Shown: piece by piece, positions 5,793 to 11,199 of the stretch
How the letters are laid out: each line of letters begins with the position of its first letter
Position numbering within the stretch: position 1 is the stretch's first letter
Assembly: GCA_049609325.1 (NCBI GenBank)
Contig: JBMYYK010000045.1
Coordinates: 1-11,199, forward strand
Reading direction: 5' to 3'
From: GCA-2733415 sp049609325
GTDB lineage: Bacteria; Bacteroidota; Bacteroidia; Flavobacteriales; Flavobacteriaceae
Length of the DNA stretch: 11,199 bases
Notes under the pieces: generated by a model
The model's input: only the letters and a program-made list of their open reading frames with translations
Databases searched by the model: none
What the model was told of the DNA's origin: nothing
Made by a program: the position numbers and the translations under genes

Positions 5793-8165
5793 TTACATTT
5801 TATAAATTAAAATAGAGTTTGCTTCACCCTGAACTGCAAATTCAATATTGCTATCACTATCCATGTTAGTCATTGTTATTTCTGACTGCCCATAAACAGG
5901 AAAATGGTCTAACAACTTCACGTTACTGTCAAAAAGGTATGCTTTTCTGGTGTCAAGATCTGTTGTACTGATGTAGTATTTTTTGTTTAAATAGAAAATT
6001 TCAGGCGTAGTGTAGTTGCCTAAATCTAACTCAATAGTATTTTTTTTGATGGTCAACTTCTCATCTTCAAGTTTTACAATAATAGCATCATCAATAGTAA
6101 AATGATTAATTTCTCCTTGAAGAATGTCAGATTTGGTTACTTTACCGGTAGAGATATTTACTTGATAAACGATGTTTTTATCATCGCTAAAAAGTAGTGC
6201 GTTGCCTTTAGTGTACAAACTTGTAGAGGTGTTGAATTTAAAGGTAGTATTTACTTTAGTTCTACTCTTTCCTTGCCTGTTTACTAAGTGTAACTGACCA
6301 TTACTTTCTGCAATAGCAATATAGTCTTTGGTGCCTAACCTGATATGTTTAGGTGAAGTTATAATGGTGCTCTTTGCTGAATTAAATGTAAACCCTTTTA
6401 CCTGTTTGAAGTTGTTGTCATACATTTGTATGGTGTTGTTTTGGGTAATGACAAAGCGGTAGTTTCTGTTATTGTCATAATCAAAAACAGATAAAGGTAA
6501 TAGGCCTCCAGAAGTAAAAGTTTTATGAAATTGGTCTACAATTTTTCCGTTTCTATCCAAAACCATAAATTCTTTTTCAGTAGTAAAGGCTAGCTGTAAT
6601 TTGTTGTTTTTAAATAAATCTACCTGAATAACTTTTCCTTGAATTTTACTGCTCAACTGTTTTTTCCATAGTATTTTTCCTTTGTTAGAAATTAAGTACA
6701 GTTGGTTGGTGTTGTCTTGAACTAACAGTTCTTTTTGATGCGTTCTGTGGTTTATAACCCATTGAATTTCTGAAGACACATCAGAATCTAAAGTTACACT
6801 TGCAATTTGCGAAACTTTTTTACTATTTGTTTGAGGTGTTATTTGTTTGATGATTGAATTAAATTGAATATAACTATCTTCATAACTCACTTGATGCACA
6901 GCAAGTGGGAAGTTATTTAACTTAACATCATTTATAGTTTTATCGTTTAAGACTGTAGCTACATCACGTTTTAGAAGTGCTGTTTTTTGGCTGTTAATAA
7001 GGTGAGATTCACTTAGTAAAGCGTTTGTACTTTCTGTGTAGTAGTTCTGGTGTTCTAATGTAGTTTTGTTCTGAAAATGAGAAATGCAATTCTGCAAACT
7101 CTCTAAATTACTTGACAATACAATGAAATCTTCAATGAAACAAGCAAATTCTGGCTGCGGACTGCAAATTGTTGCTGGTATTTTAAAATATGAATTCTTG
7201 TAGATTTGATGATTGCGGTACAAACTGTGTTCATCAAGTGTTTCTATAGTTGAATTGTTTAATAGTTTAAAAGCGCATAATTGGTTTTTGCCATCATTGA
7301 ACGTTACAATTTCTGTGGCACCATCTACCAACTCATTAAAGTTCTCAAATTCCGAGCTTAAGTTTAATTCATCAAAACTATAAGATGTAAGTTTAGTGAA
7401 ATTAGAAGGAATAAGTATTTCTGCTTCACTATGTTCAGTAGAAGTACCTATAAGTTTCGATGCTAACTCATGCTTGGTGTTTGTGTTGGTGGCGATTCCG
7501 TTAATGCTAATACCATCTTTATTACTTAATTCTGCTGATATCCAATCTGAATTTGTTAAAAATGTTGTTGGAAATAGATGGCGCAAATATGAAGGTTGTT
7601 TTTCAAGATTTACAAAAGCGGTAATTTTACTAATATCAGATGTTTTATAGAGTTTTAGTAAACTATTGTTACTGTAACGAATATTTGCTTTTCGGTTTCT
7701 GATTAAGTTCTCCATAAGTATTTCAGAAGACGTTACCACAAGTGTGCTGTCTAAAACAATACTGTAAGCATTTTGGTTGTTTAGTTGTTGGTATTCAGTA
7801 TTGTTGTAGGTTGTTTTTTGAGATTTTAAGGCAATGTTGTTTGTAATGTCTTTTACATTTACGCTTAACAGAAATTCTTGTGATTTACCTACTTTAGCAT
7901 AACTAATTACTACGGGATTATTTGATTTTAAGTTGTTACAAAACTGAAAATCATTCGCAATAGATTTGTAAGTGTTAGTGTGTTTAAATTCAGTTAAAAA
8001 GCTATTTTCTTTAATTTGATTCTGCAATTCATCAATACTTGGGCTGTGTATGATCACAGAAGGGTTGTTAGCTGTAAAATCTAACAAAGTTGTTTCTCTA
8101 ATTTCTTGAGTTGTACATGATAAAATAAAAATAGAAACTAAAAATAGAGTAAAATATGATTTCAT
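5793..8165 (-). CDS. Large lipoprotein: DUF3352-like N-terminal half and propeller/FG-GAP-like C-terminal half, function unknown
   Basis: A 790-residue product starting with a type II signal peptide: hydrophobic FTLFLVSIFI then ILSC (14-17), so Cys17 should be lipidated and the protein anchored in the envelope. No obvious surface-export signal of acidic residues follows directly (CTTQEIRET). Residues 20-440 are mixed alpha/beta and seem to contain a duplicated unit: YSIVLDSTLVVTSSEILMENL (134-154) resembles FACFIEDFIVLSSNLESL (340-357), in each case followed by a helix and a YxxS/T segment. This arrangement recalls DUF3352-type proteins. Residues 460-790 are rows of beta strands with turn motifs such as NKGKILWKK (494-502), LDRNGKIVDQF (536-546), FDYDNNRNYRF (561-571) and MDSDSNIEFAV (768-778), as in PQQ-like or FG-GAP propellers. 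It is downstream of rnhB but has its own -7 box. Function unknown; the domain reading is moderate. Confidence 0.85.
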   Translation of the reverse strand: MKSYFTLFLVSIFILSCTTQEIRETTLLDFTANNPSVIIHSPSIDELQNQIKENSFLTEFKHTNTYKSIANDFQFCNNLKSNNPVVISYAKVGKSQEFLLSVNVKDITNNIALKSQKTTYNNTEYQQLNNQNAYSIVLDSTLVVTSSEILMENLIRNRKANIRYSNNSLLKLYKTSDISKITAFVNLEKQPSYLRHLFPTTFLTNSDWISAELSNKDGISINGIATNTNTKHELASKLIGTSTEHSEAEILIPSNFTKLTSYSFDELNLSSEFENFNELVDGATEIVTFNDGKNQLCAFKLLNNSTIETLDEHSLYRNHQIYKNSYFKIPATICSPQPEFACFIEDFIVLSSNLESLQNCISHFQNKTTLEHQNYYTESTNALLSESHLINSQKTALLKRDVATVLNDKTINDVKLNNFPLAVHQVSYEDSYIQFNSIIKQITPQTNSKKVSQIASVTLDSDVSSEIQWVINHRTHQKELLVQDNTNQLYLISNKGKILWKKQLSSKIQGKVIQVDLFKNNKLQLAFTTEKEFMVLDRNGKIVDQFHKTFTSGGLLPLSVFDYDNNRNYRFVITQNNTIQMYDNNFKQVKGFTFNSAKSTIITSPKHIRLGTKDYIAIAESNGQLHLVNRQGKSRTKVNTTFKFNTSTSLYTKGNALLFSDDKNIVYQVNISTGKVTKSDILQGEINHFTIDDAIIVKLEDEKLTIKKNTIELDLGNYTTPEIFYLNKKYYISTTDLDTRKAYLFDSNVKLLDHFPVYGQSEITMTNMDSDSNIEFAVQGEANSILIYKM

Positions 8166-8196
8166 GTACAGGAGTTTTGTTGATAAAAGCTACGTG

Positions 8197-8204
8197 CAAA
8201 AATA
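8197..8204 (-). promoter_or_regulatory. Promoter -7 box for the large lipoprotein gene (TATTTTTG)
   Basis: Minus-strand TATTTTTG followed by CACG, an exact TAnnTTTG match in the 96-nt gap after rnhB. It predicts a start near 8191 and a leader of about 26 nt before the ATG at 8165. The octamer is identical to the box of the next gene downstream (5745-5752). No clear -33 TTTG is seen. Confidence 0.6.
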
Positions 8205-8261
8205 TCAAAATAAATGAAATTGTTATTGCGTTTTTTTAACAGGTTATATATCTAAGGTAAG

Positions 8262-8843
8262 TTACTCGGGTAATAGACGAAACGATTTTCTGTGGTACTT
8301 TGTAACGCCATATTTTTTAATCGCTCCACGATGTTCTTTTGTAGGGTAACCTTTGTTTTTTTTCCAATTATACATAGGAAATTCCTGATGAATTTTATCC
8401 ATATAGGCATCTCTGTATGTTTTTGCTAAAACTGATGCGGCAGCGATGCTGAGGTATTTTCCGTCGCCTTTAACGATAGTTTCATAAGGCACGTTATTAT
8501 AAGGTTTAAACTTATTGCCATCAACAATAATAAACTCCGGTTGTGGTGTTAATTGAGAAATTGAACGCTGCATAGCAGTAATAGATGCGTTTAAAATATT
8601 GATGCTGTCAATTTCATTTTCAAACACATGACAAACCCCGTAACTCAAAGCATCAGATTCAATAATAGGTCTTAAGATTTCTCGCTTCTTTTCACTTAAC
8701 TGTTTAGAGTCGTTTAATATTGAATTATGGAATGAATCCGGTAAAATTACTGCAGCAGCAGTAACAGGTCCGGCCAAACAACCTCTGCCAGCTTCATCTG
8801 TTCCGCACTCTAAAAGGTTTTCTTGAAAATAGGATAATAACAT
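8262..8843 (-). CDS. rnhB: Ribonuclease HII
   Basis: Cuts the RNA strand of RNA-DNA hybrids and starts removal of single ribonucleotides from DNA; needs Mg2+ or Mn2+. The 193-residue product (counted from ATG 8843) has the full active site: Asp16-Glu17 in GTDEAGRGCLAGPV, Asp108 in IIVDGN, and Asp127 in VKGDGKYLSIAAASVLAK, nearly the same numbering as E. coli RNase HII. It also has the GRG motif (19-21) and the conserved Tyr166 in KNKGYPTKEHR that recognises the RNA-DNA junction. The frame is open to a TTG at 8864, but I reject that start: a -7 box (8862-8869) overlaps it, so the RNA should begin around 8856, and family members start with MLL just before the first strand. It is divergent from the putative porin gene and followed by the large lipoprotein gene, which has its own promoter. 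Confidence 0.97.
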   Translation of the reverse strand: MLLSYFQENLLECGTDEAGRGCLAGPVTAAAVILPDSFHNSILNDSKQLSEKKREILRPIIESDALSYGVCHVFENEIDSINILNASITAMQRSISQLTPQPEFIIVDGNKFKPYNNVPYETIVKGDGKYLSIAAASVLAKTYRDAYMDKIHQEFPMYNWKKNKGYPTKEHRGAIKKYGVTKYHRKSFRLLPE

Positions 8844-8861
8844 GCTGCAAAATACTATTTT

Positions 8862-8869
8862 CAAATGTA
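8862..8869 (-). promoter_or_regulatory. Promoter -7 box for rnhB (TACATTTG)
   Basis: Minus-strand TACATTTG, an exact TAnnTTTG match ending 18 nt before the rnhB ATG at 8843, which leaves a leader of only about 13 nt. Its position excludes the upstream TTG at 8864 as start codon. With two flanking bases it is the same 10-mer (ATTACATTTG) as the porin promoter box on the other strand. Confidence 0.65.
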
Positions 8870-8937
8870 ATAAACAGTTCAGAACCCTATTAACAACACT
8901 TTAAGTGTAAAAACAATGTAGATTTTTTAATTTCCAT

Positions 8938-8945
8938 TACATTTG
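8938..8945 (+). promoter_or_regulatory. Promoter -7 box for the putative porin gene (TACATTTG)
   Basis: Plus-strand TACATTTG, an exact TAnnTTTG match 28 nt before the ATG at 8974. A start near 8951 would leave a leader of about 23 nt. No convincing -33 TTTG is present. Confidence 0.6.
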
Positions 8946-8973
8946 TAGCTTAAATTCAATTTTTGAAGGCTAA

Positions 8974-10959
8974 ATGAGATTAGTAATAAAGGCTTGTATT
9001 ATTCTGTTGTTATCAGTAATTGCTGTAAACGCTCAAGAACTTCAAGCGCCAAAAACCTCTAAAGGATTAGTAAAATCTACAACATATAATGGAAATAATA
9101 ATGGTGTGGATAGGTCTTTGGGGGAAAATACCAAGTCTACAAAGGCAATTAAAATTGATACTAAAGCTTCAGATTATAAATTCATATCTATAGACAACGA
9201 CACCACTTATATAGATACTACGTTAAGTATAAAGAAAGAATATAAGCACAACTACCTGAAAAAAGATTATTTTGAATTGCTGCCATTTTCTAATACCGGG
9301 CAAGTATTTAATCAGTTAGGTTATGATTTCACTGAAAATACAACTGTGTTTTCGAGATTTGGAGCACGTGCAAAACATAGTGATTTTGCCGAGGTGAATG
9401 ATATCTACTACTATAATGTTGCTACGCCATTAACAGAATTGTTTTTTAAAACGACTATGGAGCAAGGGCAATTGGCAGAAGGATTCTTTACAGTAAACAC
9501 CACACCAAACTTTAATGTGGCCATTGCGTTCAAAGGCTTGCGCTCATTAGGTAAGTATAGGCATATAAAGGCTAATTCAGGGAAATTCAGAACATCGTTG
9601 AATTACCAAACCAACAATCAGCGTTATGTAGCCAAAGGTCATGTGGTGATCCAGAGTATAGAAAACGAAGAAAATGGAGGGATTACTGATCTTATGGTTG
9701 ATGCTTTTGAATCTGAAGATCCTGAATTTAATGATAGGTCAAGATTTGAAGTGAATTTTGAAGATGCCAAGAATAAGCTTTCTGCAAAAAGGTTTTACAT
9801 CAATCATTATTATAATATAGTCAAACCAAAGGATTCTAGTTCTAACTACAGGCTTAGTGTCGGGCATATATCCAATTTGAAAGATAAAAAGTATGAGTTT
9901 AGTCAAAATGCAGCGAATACGTTTTTCGGAGACGCCTTTAGGTCATCCATTAGAGATGAAGTGCGATTAGAGCAGTTTTACAATCAAGGTTATTTGGCGT
10001 TAAAAAAAGACGGTTTAGGACAGTTCAAAGCACATGTTGGATATACGGATTATAACTACGGTTATAATAGTATTGTTAATTTAACAAACGGTTATATTCC
10101 AAACCGTTTAAAAAGTAGCTTTGCTTCATATGGAGTTGCATATAAAAATAATTTTGGGAAATTACTATTGCGCTCAGAATATGAGTCAAATCTTTCTAAA
10201 ACAAATAAAGGAAGTCGATTTAATGCTTTAGCTGGGTATAAAGTTAATGCTGATATTGCTGCGAAAGTAAAAATGGCATATAATGAATCTTTGCCAGATT
10301 TCAATTATAGGTTGTTCCAGAGTGACTATAAAAATTACAATTGGTTTAATCCGGAGTTGCAAACACAACAAACCTATACGGTGTCTGCTGAAATAGATGC
10401 TGAAAAATACATTAGTGTAAAAGGAAGTTACACAACGCTGAATAACTATACGTATTTCGGAATAGATAATTTAACGGCTGGAGTAAAACCATTTCAGGAG
10501 AAGTCAACAATTAGTTATTTGAAACTTTCGGCGAATAAAGAGTTCAAATACAGAAAATGGGCTTTAGACAATAAGGTGCAATACCAGTCTGTAATGCAAG
10601 AAAATGAAGTACTGAATTTGCCAGAGGTTATTGTGCGTAATACATTATATTATTCAGACGAATTGTTCAATAAGAATTTGTTTTTGCAAACAGGATTGGT
10701 GTTTAATTATTTTACGGCATACAAGATGAACGCATATGATCCTTTATTGTCTGAATTTTATGTACAAACTCAAAATGAATATGGAGCTTATCCAAGGCTC
10801 GATTTTTTTGTAAATGCAAAAGTGCGTAATGCTCGTATGTATTTAAAGGCGGAACATTTCAATTCAAGTTTTACAGGAAACAATTTTTATAGTGCACCAA
10901 ACTACCCATATAAAGATTTTACTGTGCGTTTTGGAATAATTTGGGATTTCTTTTTGTAG
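8974..10959 (+). CDS. Putative porin, outer-membrane beta-barrel (Bacteroidota family)
   Basis: A 661-residue exported protein. Residues 1-20 form a signal peptide (MRLVIKACIILLLSVIAVNA before Gln21). A polar Asn/Lys/Thr-rich stretch follows to about residue 75. The rest is made of alternating amphipathic strands rich in Tyr, Phe and Asn, with short polar turns, as in an outer-membrane barrel. LLPFSNTGQVFNQLGYDF (about 101-118) near the start and the terminal YKDFTVRFGIIWDFFL, which ends in the aromatic-rich last strand needed for BAM insertion, resemble the Bacteroidota 'putative porin' family (PF14121). The substrate is unknown. There is no TonB box, plug domain or SusD partner, so a passive channel is more likely than a TonB-dependent transporter. 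Divergent from rnhB with its own -7 box. No clear terminator follows; the next element is the promoter near 11103. Confidence 0.85.
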   Translation: MRLVIKACIILLLSVIAVNAQELQAPKTSKGLVKSTTYNGNNNGVDRSLGENTKSTKAIKIDTKASDYKFISIDNDTTYIDTTLSIKKEYKHNYLKKDYFELLPFSNTGQVFNQLGYDFTENTTVFSRFGARAKHSDFAEVNDIYYYNVATPLTELFFKTTMEQGQLAEGFFTVNTTPNFNVAIAFKGLRSLGKYRHIKANSGKFRTSLNYQTNNQRYVAKGHVVIQSIENEENGGITDLMVDAFESEDPEFNDRSRFEVNFEDAKNKLSAKRFYINHYYNIVKPKDSSSNYRLSVGHISNLKDKKYEFSQNAANTFFGDAFRSSIRDEVRLEQFYNQGYLALKKDGLGQFKAHVGYTDYNYGYNSIVNLTNGYIPNRLKSSFASYGVAYKNNFGKLLLRSEYESNLSKTNKGSRFNALAGYKVNADIAAKVKMAYNESLPDFNYRLFQSDYKNYNWFNPELQTQQTYTVSAEIDAEKYISVKGSYTTLNNYTYFGIDNLTAGVKPFQEKSTISYLKLSANKEFKYRKWALDNKVQYQSVMQENEVLNLPEVIVRNTLYYSDELFNKNLFLQTGLVFNYFTAYKMNAYDPLLSEFYVQTQNEYGAYPRLDFFVNAKVRNARMYLKAEHFNSSFTGNNFYSAPNYPYKDFTVRFGIIWDFFL

Positions 10960-11102
10960 TTGTTTTAGTGTTATACTACGAATGGTTAAATGTTGAGAGG
11001 AGTTTCACAACAAATATTAAGGTTTTACAACAGTCAAAATACACATTGTTAAGGAGTCAGCTGTTTTATGGTGTTTTTGTGTAAAAATAACTTCATGAAA
11101 AG

Positions 11103-11135
11103 TTTGTGATTTAGAGAATAAAGGTGGTATATTTG
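11103..11135 (+). promoter_or_regulatory. Strong Bacteroidota promoter (TTTG, 21 nt, TATATTTG), probably of an rRNA operon
   Basis: A -33 element TTTG (11103-11106) is followed after 21 nt by TATATTTG (11128-11135), giving the only full two-part TAnnTTTG promoter in the window. The sequence just downstream is GC-rich (CCACCCGC, 11136-11143), like the discriminator of promoters under stringent control. The -7 box is the exact loop of an inverted repeat, GGTGG (11123-11127) and CCACC (11136-11140). No start codon with a usable frame follows before the window end, which favours a stable-RNA promoter. Confidence 0.75.
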
Positions 11136-11199
11136 CCACCCGCAAAACGCCTGAGTTTACAACGAGGATTAGTAGCGGTTACGTTCATTTAAAGATGTT
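11136..11199 (+). other. Probable leader of an rRNA operon (16S gene expected just beyond the window)
   Basis: The 64 nt after the promoter hold no open frame and no tRNA fold that I can find. The segment ACGTTCATTTAAAGATGTT (11181-11199) resembles the GTTCATTGACATATTG-type segment that, as I recall, lies in the 16S leader of many Flavobacteriaceae and is similar to a boxA antitermination signal. The assignment is an inference from this resemblance and the promoter; no part of a mature rRNA is visible. Confidence 0.5.

Noticed and set aside
5783..5799. Inverted repeat AATGTAA-AAG-TTACATT overlapping the stop codon of the large lipoprotein gene
   Set aside because: The stem is AT-rich, the loop is only 3 nt, and no T run follows on the minus strand, so it is not a convincing terminator.
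7396..7650. Plus-strand open frame of 84 codons inside the large lipoprotein gene
   Set aside because: Antisense to a continuous 790-codon frame with signal peptide and own promoter; no supporting features.
8262..8864. Longer rnhB reading frame starting at TTG 8864 (200 codons)
   Set aside because: The likely -7 box overlaps this TTG, so it would not be transcribed, and the ATG at 8843 gives the usual family N-terminus and E. coli-like active-site numbering.
10092..10304. Minus-strand open frame of 70 codons inside the putative porin gene
   Set aside because: Antisense shadow of a barrel-encoding frame; no promoter or recognisable product.
11079..11109. Possible 9-codon leader peptide or other small frame before the right-edge promoter
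   Set aside because: Very short, no family pattern, no promoter before it, and it overlaps the -33 element of the next promoter.

Overview
The window looks like a chromosomal segment from a marine-type Flavobacteriaceae (Bacteroidota). The evidence is low GC content, AT-rich intergenic regions, promoters of the Bacteroidota type (-7 element TAnnTTTG) rather than the E. coli type, starts without clear Shine-Dalgarno sequences, a lysyl-tRNA synthetase with a C-terminal extension, and the Bacteroidota 'putative porin' family next to rnhB. I see no insertion sequence, phage gene, CRISPR array, tRNA or other sign of recent transfer. This reads as an ordinary core-genome neighbourhood.

Layout, left to right. 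(1) 1-281, minus: the N-terminal part of a small secreted Spy/CpxP-like protein, cut by the window edge. (2) 400-2097, minus: lysS, with its own -7 box and a clean intrinsic terminator at 348-378. (3) 2210-3629: four consecutive small membrane proteins. A DUF2752 protein and a CD225/dispanin protein lie on the minus strand, with a terminator hairpin between them that ends only 3 nt before the DUF2752 start codon. A 52-residue YqaE/Pmp3 protein and an unrecognised 119-residue three-helix protein lie on the plus strand, transcribed divergently from the first pair. (4) 3661-4362, plus: lipB (octanoyltransferase), which converges on (5) 4369-5649, minus: an OmpA-domain protein, with only 6 nt between their stop codons. 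(6) 5793-8165, minus: a 790-residue lipoprotein with a C-terminal propeller-like half. (7) 8262-8843, minus: rnhB (ribonuclease HII). (8) 8974-10959, plus: an outer-membrane putative porin divergent from rnhB. (9) 10960-11199: non-coding, ending in a strong promoter with a GC-rich discriminator and what looks like the leader of an rRNA operon that would start just beyond the window.

Functionally the window mixes housekeeping genes (tRNA charging, protein lipoylation, removal of RNA from DNA) with cell-envelope proteins (OmpA-type peptidoglycan anchor, lipoprotein, porin, small inner-membrane proteins). Most genes appear to be transcribed singly from their own promoter. The only likely co-transcribed sets are the CD225-DUF2752 pair and the YqaE plus 119-residue pair. 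I found no convincing novel multi-gene system. The most interesting points are the hairpin placed against the DUF2752 start, the cluster of small membrane proteins, the domain make-up of the OmpA-like protein and the large lipoprotein, and the palindrome that frames the -7 box at the right end.
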